DNA of 31,636 nucleotides, taken from NCBI GenBank assembly GCA_900554345.1, contig USHH01000002.1, positions 1 through 31,636 on the forward strand. Direction: 5' to 3'. A program made the position numbers and the translations under genes. Below the pieces are notes generated by a model. The model saw only the letters and a program-made list of their open reading frames with translations, searched no databases and was not told the origin of the DNA. Below are positions 1 through 7,835 of the stretch, piece after piece; within the stretch, counting starts at the first letter, position 1, and every line of letters begins with the position of its first letter. The DNA comes from an uncultured Bacteroidales bacterium. Lineage in GTDB: Bacteria; Bacteroidota; Bacteroidia; Bacteroidales; Muribaculaceae.

Positions 1-348
1 GAGCGCGTCGAAGTCGGCGTCGGGCTCGCCCATGAGCGTGCCGATCTCGTTGAAGCGGGCGATATTGGCCTTCACGTCGGCGAACGCCATCTCGATGTTC
101 TCAAGGACGGTCTTGTCCTCGTCCAGCGGCGGCTCCTGCTGCAGGATGCCCACGGTGTAGCCGGGGGTAAGTCTGGCATCGCCGTTTGAGACCTCCTCGA
201 TACCGGCCATGATCTTGAGCAGGGTCGACTTGCCGGCGCCGTTGGCGCCGATGATGCCGTAGCAGTTGCCGTGGTTGAATGTGAGGTTTACGTCCTGGAA
301 AAGGGTTCTTTTCCCGAACTGCATGCCTAAATTGTTGACTTGGATCAT
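1..348 (-). CDS. ABC-F family ATPase, EttA-like (C-terminal part beyond window)
   Basis: This is the first 116 codons of an ATP-binding protein of the ABC-F type, which binds ribosomes and has no membrane domain. A Walker A motif (GANGAGKST) lies at residues 34-42. It is followed by a stretch containing VGILQQEPPLDE and by PDADFDAL, both of which resemble the translational throttle EttA. The beginning (MIQVNNLGMQFGK) looks more like YbiT, so the subfamily is uncertain. The start at 348 is the only ATG close to the conserved N-terminus. The Q-loop/LSGGE signature, Walker B and the second ATPase domain would lie off the left edge. It follows the CapA-like gene by 51 nt on the same strand and may share its transcript. 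Confidence 0.85.
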   Translation of the reverse strand, partial: MIQVNNLGMQFGKRTLFQDVNLTFNHGNCYGIIGANGAGKSTLLKIMAGIEEVSNGDARLTPGYTVGILQQEPPLDEDKTVLENIEMAFADVKANIARFNEIGTLMGEPDADFDAL

Positions 349-399
349 GTATGTCTATTTACCGAATATTGCGTTATGATGCGTATTGTGCTGTGTCTT

Positions 400-1497
400 T
401 CAGTCCTTGTGTCTTCTCTCCACGCCGGAGTTGTGGGCGTCGAAAATCTTCAGCGCCGAGTGGCGGAAGAGGTCCCAGTGTCCACGTTGCATCGGGGGGA
501 TGGCTTCCGGCATCCATGAGGGTATCACCTTGAAGTTCGACGCCGGCCCTTCCGGCTTGGCCGAGAAGAGGATGTCGTAGTCGGCCGACTTAAGCCGCGC
601 CTTGCCGTCGTTTCCGCGCGTCACCGTCGCCCTCACGAGCGCGCCTCCGCGTGTGTCCACTGTCTTCATGTTGGAGATGAAGTTGCCCAGTGAGTACACC
701 ACAAGCACGTCCTTTCCCTCTTTTTCGTTTCTCACTATCTTCATCGGCTGTATCACGTGGGGATGCGAGCCGATGATCATGTCGACGCCCTGGTCAACGA
801 GGAAATCGGCCAGCGAGCGTTGTGATGCGTTTTCGAGAAGCACGTATTCCACGCCCCAGTGCATCGCCACCACTATGATCTCGGCGCCGGCTTTGCGTGT
901 CTCCGCGATCTCGCGCGCCATTTTGTCGCGGTCGATGAGCGCTATCTCTACTCCGTCGGTCGGCTCTATGCCGTTGGTGCCGTAGGTGTAGTTGAGAAAT
1001 CCTATCTTTATTCCGTGGATGTCTTTGATGAAAGGTATCACGCTGTCGCGTTGCTGCGGTGTGGCGTAGGTGCCTATATGGTCTACTCCGAGCGAATCGA
1101 GGGCCGTGAGCGTGCGTCGCGCGGCCCTGTCTCTCCTGTCAAGACAGTGGTTGTTGGCCGTGAGCATGAGGTCGAAGCCTGCGTCGCGGAGGGCCTGGGC
1201 ATAGCTGTCGGGTGCTGAGAAGCAGGGATAGCCTGTATAGTCGGGGCCCCCTCCGAGTGGCACCTCGAGATTGACCACCGCGTAATCGGCCTTGGTCACT
1301 TCAGGCGCTATCAGCTCGAAACACTCGAGATAGTTGTAGTTGCCGTCGATGCCGAGCTGGCGGGCTCTGTCGAGCTGCGCCTGATGCTGCATGGCGTCGC
1401 CCACGAATAGCAGCTCGGCCTCGACGGGAGCGCCGGGCGTCGCAGCGCCCGTCAGGAAGGAGACAAGACTGAATAATAGCAGCTGAAACATTTTCAA
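400..1497 (-). CDS. CapA-family protein (PgsA/CapA-like metallophosphatase fold)
   Basis: This 365-residue protein has a hydrophobic N-terminal segment (about residues 3-20) that looks like a signal peptide. It then shows the metallophosphatase-like motif set of the CapA family: LLFVGDAM at 29-36, NLEVPLGG at 76-83, ANNHCLDR at 114-121, AMHWGVEY at 211-218, GSHPHVIQP at 243-251 and YSLGNFIS at 268-275. These place metal-binding Asp, Asn and His residues as expected. The family is named for poly-gamma-glutamate capsule synthesis, but most Bacteroidales members have no proven substrate, so a role in a capsule is not shown here. The start lies 7 nt after the DUF4270 stop, which suggests shared transcription. 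The length is typical for the family. Confidence 0.88.
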   Translation of the reverse strand: MKMFQLLLFSLVSFLTGAATPGAPVEAELLFVGDAMQHQAQLDRARQLGIDGNYNYLECFELIAPEVTKADYAVVNLEVPLGGGPDYTGYPCFSAPDSYAQALRDAGFDLMLTANNHCLDRRDRAARRTLTALDSLGVDHIGTYATPQQRDSVIPFIKDIHGIKIGFLNYTYGTNGIEPTDGVEIALIDRDKMAREIAETRKAGAEIIVVAMHWGVEYVLLENASQRSLADFLVDQGVDMIIGSHPHVIQPMKIVRNEKEGKDVLVVYSLGNFISNMKTVDTRGGALVRATVTRGNDGKARLKSADYDILFSAKPEGPASNFKVIPSWMPEAIPPMQRGHWDLFRHSALKIFDAHNSGVERRHKD

Positions 1498-1504
1498 TGC
1501 GTTG

Positions 1505-2920
1505 TCAATTGATCACCTGACTTGAGTATGTGAAGATCACGAGTGCTTTGTCGGTGTGGAGAAGTGTCATCGTGGGGCGTCCTATATAGCGGAGGCAGTC
1601 GGTGACGTAGGTGGTCACTGCACCCGTGTACTCGTTTTTGACATCCTCGGTCTCGATCAGTACGGGCACGAGCGTGAAGTCCATGTCTTCGTCGGTCACC
1701 TCCCCTTTGGCCACGAGGTCTACTATATACTGGCGCATGTTGGAGAACTGATATTCTCCGGTCGTGGAATTGTAGACGGCGTAGAACGAGCTTTTGTTGT
1801 CGGGGATGCGGTTGCCCGTGAAGAAGGTTGCCAGCTCGCTGGTCTTCACCATCAGAAGGTTGCCGACCACTCCGATGCCGTAGTCGTTTTCGACTTCCTC
1901 GGCGGGGAGCGTCATCGAGAGGCTGCTGATAACCGACATATTGGATTCCGACTCCACGTATTTCTTCACGATCTCATTTGCCGGGAAGGTGATGCGGCTG
2001 AGATATCCGCCTGGCGTGGTGATGATGTTCTCTCCGTTTTGTATCCTTGCCTTGAGGGCGTCGGCCATACGGTATGATATGTTGTTGCTGCTCAGCACCT
2101 CGGGCGACGAGGTGTAGAGCGTCACTGAATCCTTCACGTGGATCTGCCTGGTGACCTTCACCGAGTCTATCTCCTCGGTGATGTCGGCGAGGTGGTAGTA
2201 GTAGGCTATCATGGAGTAGGCTCCGATGTTGCCGACGCATCCGTGGCCGAAGGTAGGTTCTACATATATGCCCTGGAAATACTCTGCGAAGCTCTGCGGC
2301 CAGCTGAAGATTTCCGGGCGCGATCGGTAGAGGTCGAAGGCCTCCCTGCCGAGCTCGGTCGGCATTTTCACGTCGATGGCTATGGTCTGCGTTGAATAGC
2401 GGGCGGAGTCCGGAAGCGATATGTTGGAGAGTGTGTAGTTCTTCACCCCGAGGCGGCTGTCGCGGCTATAGTATCCTTCGGGATTGAAATTGTTGTCGAT
2501 GTCGGAGGGGAGCGCCTTTGTGAGCCTGTAGACGCTGAGCTGCTGCGGAGCGAGCGAGTCGCCTGTCAGCGAGGTGTTGGAGAGCAGGATCTGGAGCTTC
2601 ACGGAGTCGACGCGCTCCGACGGGATGGAGTCGGGCACCGGCAGCGATGTGGCACACATCAGCCTCGACACAAAGGAGCAGTAGAGGTCGCCGTATTCCG
2701 GCACACTCAGCGAGCCGAGCATGCTCACCGAGCTGCGCGAGTCGTAGTCGAAATTCTCCACCATCACCGACTGGAGATTGTATTCCGTCGAGTCAAGGGT
2801 TATGGTCACCTCGTCTCTTGAAAGGGAGGGCCCGATGGGACTTGTCTCATTTTCGCATGAGCTCACGAATGTGGCCAGGCAGATTGCTGAGGCGCAAAGC
2901 AGGGTCGGTATGCGTAGCAT
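1505..2920 (-). CDS. DUF4270-family lipoprotein
   Basis: This 471-residue protein has a lipoprotein signal peptide with a VSSC lipobox and cysteine at residue 22, followed by acidic residues (ENE), as in exported Bacteroidetes lipoproteins. The body has many beta-type segments and resembles DUF4270 proteins: early short repeats around DSTEYNLQS, a central GIYVEPTFG segment, and LTLP/VPVL strands near the end. No catalytic motif is visible. In Bacteroides this family sits beside the glycogen-synthase N-domain gene and panC/panD, and the same order is seen here. It probably works at the outer membrane, but its function is unknown. The gene lies between the GT5-like gene (43 nt upstream) and the CapA gene (7 nt downstream). 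Confidence 0.82.
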   Translation of the reverse strand: MLRIPTLLCASAICLATFVSSCENETSPIGPSLSRDEVTITLDSTEYNLQSVMVENFDYDSRSSVSMLGSLSVPEYGDLYCSFVSRLMCATSLPVPDSIPSERVDSVKLQILLSNTSLTGDSLAPQQLSVYRLTKALPSDIDNNFNPEGYYSRDSRLGVKNYTLSNISLPDSARYSTQTIAIDVKMPTELGREAFDLYRSRPEIFSWPQSFAEYFQGIYVEPTFGHGCVGNIGAYSMIAYYYHLADITEEIDSVKVTRQIHVKDSVTLYTSSPEVLSSNNISYRMADALKARIQNGENIITTPGGYLSRITFPANEIVKKYVESESNMSVISSLSMTLPAEEVENDYGIGVVGNLLMVKTSELATFFTGNRIPDNKSSFYAVYNSTTGEYQFSNMRQYIVDLVAKGEVTDEDMDFTLVPVLIETEDVKNEYTGAVTTYVTDCLRYIGRPTMTLLHTDKALVIFTYSSQVIN

Positions 2921-2963
2921 GGATTTTTTTCAATAATATATAATGGAATAGCGGGATGAGGTG

Positions 2964-3773
2964 TCAGAGTCTGTCGTAGAGCTCCGCGAATGCCTCTGGG
3001 CCTCTCTCTGCATCGGCGGCGAGCATCAAGGGCTTGCCTGACGCCCGGGCCAGCTCGAGAAGCCCGGCGTCGGGCTCTTCGCTATGGAACACTATGGCAT
3101 CGGCATACTCCATCGCCATGCGGTGGAGCAGGTTGGTGTCGCCGGGAAACTGCTCGAATTTCTTGAGCTCTTTCGCCGGAATGCCGTCGGCTTTCAGCTT
3201 GGCGAGAAACCTGGGGTCGACGGGAGCCTGAAGGCTGTCGGGAAGCACCGAATAGACTATCTTCGTTCCCTTGAACGACGGGTCGTCGCCATATGCCTTA
3301 CGCATGTAGAGCGGCAGAAGGGCGCTGATCCAGCCCGTGCAGTGCACTATCTTGGGGTCCCACCGGAGTTTCTTCACTGTCTCCATTGTGCCGCGGGTGA
3401 AGAAGAGGGTCCTCTCGTCGTTGTCCTCGCGGTTGCTGCCCACGGCGTCGACGTCGGAGTCGAGCTTCTGGAAGAAGTCGTCGTTGTCGATGAAATACAC
3501 CTGGATCCTGGCGGGCTGAAGCGATGCCACCTTGATCACAAGTGGATGGTCGTTGTCGTCGATGATGATTCCCAGCCCGCTCAGCCTGATCACTTCGTGA
3601 AGCTGGTTGCGGCGCTCGTTGACGCTGCCGTAGTTGGGCATGAAGATCCTTACCTCACGGCCGTGTTTCTGCTGCATGGCCTGAGGCAGCGAGCGCCCGA
3701 AGTCGGCTGTGGGCGACGAGGGAAGATAAGGAGTGATTTCCTGTGAGATGTAGAGAATTCGGTTGTTGGTCAT
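2964..3773 (-). CDS. Glycogen/starch synthase N-terminal (GT5-like) domain protein
   Basis: This protein of about 269 residues resembles only the N-terminal Rossmann half of glycogen synthase: ILYISQEITPYLPSS, then GREVRIFMPNYGSV, VYFIDNDDFF, FFTRGTMETV and IVHCTGWISALLPLYM. The C-terminal nucleotide-sugar-binding half is absent. At the N-terminus the classical KxGGL sugar-nucleotide loop reads SSPTADFGRSLP, so the usual Lys-x-Gly-Gly is missing. Glycogen synthesis by this protein alone is therefore doubtful, although database names often say glycogen synthase. I chose the ATG at 3773 (MTNNRILYIS) because the family begins there; a longer reading from 3800 only adds a non-conserved tail. It is probably the first gene of the leftward operon with DUF4270 and CapA. 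Confidence 0.82.
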   Translation of the reverse strand: MTNNRILYISQEITPYLPSSPTADFGRSLPQAMQQKHGREVRIFMPNYGSVNERRNQLHEVIRLSGLGIIIDDNDHPLVIKVASLQPARIQVYFIDNDDFFQKLDSDVDAVGSNREDNDERTLFFTRGTMETVKKLRWDPKIVHCTGWISALLPLYMRKAYGDDPSFKGTKIVYSVLPDSLQAPVDPRFLAKLKADGIPAKELKKFEQFPGDTNLLHRMAMEYADAIVFHSEEPDAGLLELARASGKPLMLAADAERGPEAFAELYDRL

Positions 3774-3850
3774 AATATGATTGTTAGGCCGTAGCCTCAC
3801 GGCAGCCCGTCGAGGCGGTCGCTCTTCGCCGAGCTGCGGGAAAATTTTTG

Positions 3851-3858
3851 CAAAGGTA
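3851..3858 (-). promoter_or_regulatory. Candidate -7 element for the leftward GT5-like/DUF4270/CapA operon
   Basis: Read on the minus strand these 8 bases are TACCTTTG, matching the Bacteroidetes -7 consensus TAnnTTTG. They sit about 77 bases upstream of the ATG at 3773. No TTTG at the usual 19-20 base distance is visible, so only the -7 half is supported. The 280-base gap 3774-4053 holds this element and the oppositely oriented panC promoter; nothing else was recognised there. Confidence 0.4.
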
Positions 3859-3971
3859 ATAATAAAATCCCAAATAATGTGTCGGCTTGCCCTTTTCGAT
3901 GACCAAATTTAAACATCTTTAATAATAGATTCCCGTTTTTTGAGCCTTATCAAAGACTTTCATTGGAAATT

Positions 3972-4003
3972 TTTGCCCATATTGTCGACTTTCATTAATT
4001 TTG
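3972..4003 (+). promoter_or_regulatory. Bacteroidetes-type promoter for panC-panD-ffh
   Basis: TTTG at 3972-3975 and TAATTTTG at 3996-4003 are separated by 20 bases. This is an exact match to the Bacteroidetes primary sigma pattern TTTG-N19/20-TAnnTTTG. Transcription should start near 4010, which leaves a leader of about 44 bases before the panC ATG at 4054. Confidence 0.7.
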
Positions 4004-4053
4004 CACCCGGTAATATTTAAATCTTATCATATCTCTCCACGCAATTCAAGGCA

Positions 4054-4923
4054 ATGATAATAATCAGACAAGTCAGCGAGCTTGAGAGCTTCGTCGCTCT
4101 TCAGAAAGAACGCAAGAACTCAATCGGTCTCGTCCCTACAATGGGGGCGCTCCATGCAGGCCACCTGTCGCTCGTGGAGCGTGCGGTAGCCGAAAATGAC
4201 ACCACCATAGTCAGCGTATTCGTCAATCCGACACAGTTTAACAACCCCGACGACCTTCGCAGTTATCCTCGCGACGAGGAGGCGGATTTCCGTCTGCTTG
4301 CCAAGGCCGGAGTCACCGCGGTCTTCGCACCCGGGGTCGAGGAGATATATCCCCAGGGTGTGGAGGCGGCCAAAGGAGAGAAGGTGTTCCGTCTGGGTCA
4401 GGCCGCCGAGGTGATGGAGGGCAGATACCGTCCCGGGCATTTCCAGGGCGTCGCCCAGATCGTCAGCATGCTCTTCCGGCTCTGCCGTCCCGACAGGGCA
4501 TATTTCGGTGAGAAGGATTTCCAGCAGATCGCCGTAATCCGCAATATGGTGGAGTCGGAAGGTATCGACGTCGATATCGTGGCGTGCCCCATCAAGAGGG
4601 ATGCCGACGGCCTCGCCCTCTCCAGCCGTAACGCGCTCCTCACTCCCGACCAGCGTCGCATGGCCCCCGGGATACATGCCGCGCTCGCATATAGCGTGGA
4701 CTACAGCCGCGACCACAGCGTGAAGGCCACCCACGACACGGTGGTGGAGCGCATCGAGGCAATCCCCGGGATGAAGGTGGAATATTTCGAGATCGTCGAT
4801 GCAAGGACACTCGCCGGTGTGGATGAGTGGGAGGAGTCGCCTTGGATTGTGGGGTGCATCACCGTCTATTGCGGAAAGGTGCGGCTCATCGACAACATTA
4901 CTTACCGTATGCCCCGTGGCTGA
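4054..4923 (+). CDS. panC: Pantoate--beta-alanine ligase (pantothenate synthetase)
   Basis: PanC joins pantoate and beta-alanine using ATP to make pantothenate, the vitamin B5 precursor of coenzyme A, in the cytoplasm. The 289-residue length is normal. Visible motifs are VPTMGALHAGHLSLV (27-41, including the HAGH nucleotide-binding signature at 34-37), FVNPTQF (56-62), GRYRPGHFQGV (123-133), FGEKDFQQ (151-158) and KRDADGLALSSRN (181-193), the KMSKS-like loop region. The ATG at 4054 immediately precedes the conserved N-terminal strand. panD follows 35 nt later and supplies the beta-alanine substrate, so the two genes form a biosynthetic pair read from the promoter at 3972-4003. Confidence 0.97.
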   Translation: MIIIRQVSELESFVALQKERKNSIGLVPTMGALHAGHLSLVERAVAENDTTIVSVFVNPTQFNNPDDLRSYPRDEEADFRLLAKAGVTAVFAPGVEEIYPQGVEAAKGEKVFRLGQAAEVMEGRYRPGHFQGVAQIVSMLFRLCRPDRAYFGEKDFQQIAVIRNMVESEGIDVDIVACPIKRDADGLALSSRNALLTPDQRRMAPGIHAALAYSVDYSRDHSVKATHDTVVERIEAIPGMKVEYFEIVDARTLAGVDEWEESPWIVGCITVYCGKVRLIDNITYRMPRG

Positions 4924-4958
4924 GAGTCTCAGACCAGGGTAAATAAAACACCGACATT

Positions 4959-5306
4959 ATGCTGATTGAAATGATGAAGTCGAAGATCCACCGCGTCACA
5001 GTGACGCAGGCGAATCTCAATTACATAGGCAGCATTACCATCGACCGCGCGCTGCTCCGCGCAGCCGACATCCTCGAGGGCCAGCGCGTGTGGATTGTCA
5101 ACAACAACAACGGAGAGCGTTTCGACACTTATGTGATCGCAGGCGAGGAGGGCAGCGGAGTGATATGTCTCAACGGAGCGGCCGCCAGAAAGGCACAGCC
5201 CGGAGACATCATCATCATCATGACCTACGCCCAGATGACTCCCGATGAGGCGAAAGCCCACAAGCCGGTAGTGGTGTTTCCGGACACCGCCACCAACAGA
5301 CTTTAA
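4959..5306 (+). CDS. panD: Aspartate 1-decarboxylase proenzyme
   Basis: PanD decarboxylates L-aspartate to beta-alanine, the second substrate of PanC. The 115-residue proenzyme aligns without gaps over its first 58 residues to the E. coli numbering as I recall it. The self-cleavage site Gly24-Ser25 falls in YIGSITID, where Ser25 becomes the pyruvoyl cofactor. Lys9, Arg54 and Tyr58, known active-site or processing residues, are all present. GAAARKAQPGD in the second half is also typical. No panM-like maturation factor is visible nearby, as expected outside the enterobacteria. It lies between panC (35 nt) and ffh (21 nt) and is almost certainly co-transcribed with both. Confidence 0.97.
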   Translation: MLIEMMKSKIHRVTVTQANLNYIGSITIDRALLRAADILEGQRVWIVNNNNGERFDTYVIAGEEGSGVICLNGAAARKAQPGDIIIIMTYAQMTPDEAKAHKPVVVFPDTATNRL

Positions 5307-5327
5307 CCCCAAACCCAAAAGCCGAAA

Positions 5328-6674
5328 ATGTTTAACAATCTATCAGAACGTCTCGAACGCTCCTTCAAGATACTCAAGGGCGAAGGCCGCATCTCCGAGA
5401 TCAATATAGCCGAGACCATGAAAGACGTGCGCCGGGCCCTGCTCGACGCCGACGTGAATTACAAGGTGGCGAAGCAGTTCACCGACACTGTGAAGCAGAA
5501 GGCTCTCGGTCAGAACGTGATCAACGCCCTGAAGCCTAAGGAGCTCATGGTGAAGATAGTCCACGATGAGCTCACAGCCCTCATGGGCGGCAAGGAAGTG
5601 CCAATCAATCTCTCCGGCAATCCCACGGTGATTCTCATGTCGGGTCTCCAGGGTTCCGGCAAGACAACATTCTCCGGCAAGCTCGCACGCAAGCTGAAGA
5701 ACAAGGGGAAGAATCCCCTCCTCGTGGCCGGCGACGTCTATCGTCCCGCAGCTATCGAGCAGCTGAAGGTGGTGGGCGAGTCGATAGGGGTGCCCGTATA
5801 CACAGAGGAAGGCAACCAGAATCCGGTGGCCATCGCGAAGGCCGGCATCGCCGAAGCCAGAAGCACCCACCATGACGTGGTGATTATCGACACCGCGGGA
5901 CGTCTCGCCGTCGACGAGCGTATGATGGATGAGATCGAGTCGATCAAGAATGCCGTCAAGCCCCAGGAGATCCTTTTTGTTGTCGACTCCATGACCGGTC
6001 AGGACGCCGTCAACACAGCCAAGGCATTCAACGAGCGCCTCGACTTCGACGGCGTTGTGCTCACGAAGCTCGACGGCGACACCCGTGGCGGCGCGGCCCT
6101 CTCAATCCGGCAGGTCGTCGACAAGCCTATCAAGTATGTCGGCACAGGCGAGAAGCTCGAGGATATCCAGGAGTTCAATCCCGAAGGTATGGCTCAGCGA
6201 ATCCTCGGCATGGGCGACATCGTGGAGCTGGCCCGAAGGGCGCAGGAAAACTACGACCTCAAGGAGGCCGAGAAGCTTCAGGAGAAGATCCGCAAGAACA
6301 AGTTTGATTTTGAGGATTTCATGAATCAGATAAATCAGATCAAGAAGATGGGCAACATCAAGGATCTCGCCTCCATGATTCCCGGTGTGGGCAAAGCCAT
6401 AAAGGATATCGACATCGACAACGACGCCTTCAAGGGCATAGAGGCCATCATCAATTCGATGACCCCGTTCGAGCGCCATAATCCACAGCTTATCAACGCC
6501 AGCCGCCGCCAGCGCATCGCAAAAGGTTCCGGTCATTCCGTGCAGGAGGTCAACAAGCTCATCAAGCAGTTTGAAGACACCCGCAAGGTCATGAAGATGG
6601 CCACGGGAATGAAAAACCCCATGAAGATGATGCAGCAGCTGCGCCAGGCTCAGGGAAAGATGGGTCGCCGGTGA
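5328..6674 (+). CDS. ffh: Signal recognition particle protein (54 kDa homologue GTPase)
   Basis: Ffh binds signal sequences and transmembrane segments as they leave the ribosome and, with 4.5S RNA and FtsY, delivers them to the membrane. The 448-residue protein has the N helical bundle (1-90), the G domain with GLQGSGKT at 106-113, GDVYRPAA at 135-142, DTAGR at 189-193 and TKLDGDTRGG at 246-255, and a methionine-rich M domain from about residue 325 with SGHSVQEVN near the RNA-binding helix-turn-helix and MKMATGMKNPMKMMQQ near the C-terminus. Length and domain order are standard. It begins 21 nt after panD and probably lies in the same transcript. The 4.5S RNA gene was not found in this window. 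Confidence 0.97.
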   Translation: MFNNLSERLERSFKILKGEGRISEINIAETMKDVRRALLDADVNYKVAKQFTDTVKQKALGQNVINALKPKELMVKIVHDELTALMGGKEVPINLSGNPTVILMSGLQGSGKTTFSGKLARKLKNKGKNPLLVAGDVYRPAAIEQLKVVGESIGVPVYTEEGNQNPVAIAKAGIAEARSTHHDVVIIDTAGRLAVDERMMDEIESIKNAVKPQEILFVVDSMTGQDAVNTAKAFNERLDFDGVVLTKLDGDTRGGAALSIRQVVDKPIKYVGTGEKLEDIQEFNPEGMAQRILGMGDIVELARRAQENYDLKEAEKLQEKIRKNKFDFEDFMNQINQIKKMGNIKDLASMIPGVGKAIKDIDIDNDAFKGIEAIINSMTPFERHNPQLINASRRQRIAKGSGHSVQEVNKLIKQFEDTRKVMKMATGMKNPMKMMQQLRQAQGKMGRR

Positions 6675-6755
6675 GTCCGGCTTCCCCTCTTTCCCTTTTT
6701 ATCTTTCCCTCTCCTTTTTTGAATTTCTAACGCCTTAAATCTATATACCTGACTC

Positions 6756-7820
6756 ATGAAACATGCATTACTGACGGCTATGCTCGCCGCCGCTGTGTCG
6801 CCGGCAGCGTATGCTCAGAATCTCGACGACGAGCCTGAATCGCAGCGCTCCTCGCAGCTTCAGTCGGAGATCCTGCGCCTCGATGTGGAGGCCCGCGCCG
6901 ACTGGCAGCTCAATTCCCGCGACGGTCACACCGACAAGGGCGACAGCGGCTTCGAGGGAAAATACCTTATCATTCGCGCCGACGGACAGATTATCGACGG
7001 CCTTACCTACAGCTGGCGCCAACGCCTCAACAAGAAACACGGCGACAGCAATTTCTTCGATGCCACCGATTGGGTCTATCTCAACTATAAGACCGGCGCA
7101 TGGAATTTCCAGGCCGGAAAGCAGGTGGTTGCCATCGGCGGTTATGAATACGACCGTTCGCCGGTTGACCTCTATGGCTGCTCCGTGTTCTGGAACAACA
7201 TTCCATGCTATGATTTCGGCGTTGCCGTCGGCTATGACATCACCGGCAACGACCGCCTGACGGCGCAGGTGACACAGAGCCCGTTCTTCACCACCGACAA
7301 CCGCGACATGTATGCCTATAACCTGATGTGGAACGGCCGTCACGGATTCCACGAGTCGATATGGTCGACCAACCTCATCGAGTATGCCGACGGCAAATAT
7401 ATCAACTACATCGCTCTCGGCAATAAGTTCACCTACGGCAACGCATGGCTCGAGCTCGATTTCATGAACCGTGCCTCATCCCATCAGACGTTCCTCTTCA
7501 GGGACTGCTCCGTTATGGCTGAGCTCTCCTGGCATCCCGGTGCCAAGTGGAGGGTGTTCGGTAAATACACCTACGACGTCAACCATTCCGGCACTGCCGC
7601 CGACCTCACCGTGCTCTCTGGCACAGAGCTCAACATGGTGGGCGCCGGAGCCGAGTTCTATCCTCTCGCCCTCCGCCGCCACAGACTCCGCATCCACGCA
7701 GGCCTCTTCTATTCATGGGGCAAGAACGCCAATGAGTCAAACCCCATGCAGAACAAGACCCTCTTCGTCTCCGCAGGTCTCACCTGGGACATGAATCTCC
7801 TTAACATCAATCGTAAATAA
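6756..7820 (+). CDS. Outer-membrane porin, OprO/OprP-like beta-barrel
   Basis: This 354-residue protein has a clear signal peptide (MKHALLTAMLAAAVSPAAYA, cleavage before Gln21). It is followed by alternating hydrophobic/polar, aromatic-rich strands typical of an outer-membrane barrel (for example WVYLNYKTGAWNFQAGKQ, ALGNKFTYGNAWLELDF, WRVFGKYTYDVNHSG), and the last strand ends LTWDMNLLNINRK. The pattern fits the phosphate-selective porin O/P superfamily as found in Bacteroidetes, and phosphate specificity is not shown. The 81-base gap after ffh is pyrimidine-rich with no good hairpin or promoter, so read-through from ffh is possible. A Gate-domain inner-membrane protein follows 15 nt later, suggesting a paired role in import of a small solute. 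Confidence 0.75.
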   Translation: MKHALLTAMLAAAVSPAAYAQNLDDEPESQRSSQLQSEILRLDVEARADWQLNSRDGHTDKGDSGFEGKYLIIRADGQIIDGLTYSWRQRLNKKHGDSNFFDATDWVYLNYKTGAWNFQAGKQVVAIGGYEYDRSPVDLYGCSVFWNNIPCYDFGVAVGYDITGNDRLTAQVTQSPFFTTDNRDMYAYNLMWNGRHGFHESIWSTNLIEYADGKYINYIALGNKFTYGNAWLELDFMNRASSHQTFLFRDCSVMAELSWHPGAKWRVFGKYTYDVNHSGTAADLTVLSGTELNMVGAGAEFYPLALRRHRLRIHAGLFYSWGKNANESNPMQNKTLFVSAGLTWDMNLLNINRK

Positions 7821-7835
7821 AACACTACCGGCTTT

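Noticed and set aside
3871..3874. Possible -33 element for the leftward GT5-like operon
   Set aside because: It is only 12 bases from the -7 box, too close to be functional, so only the -7 element was kept.
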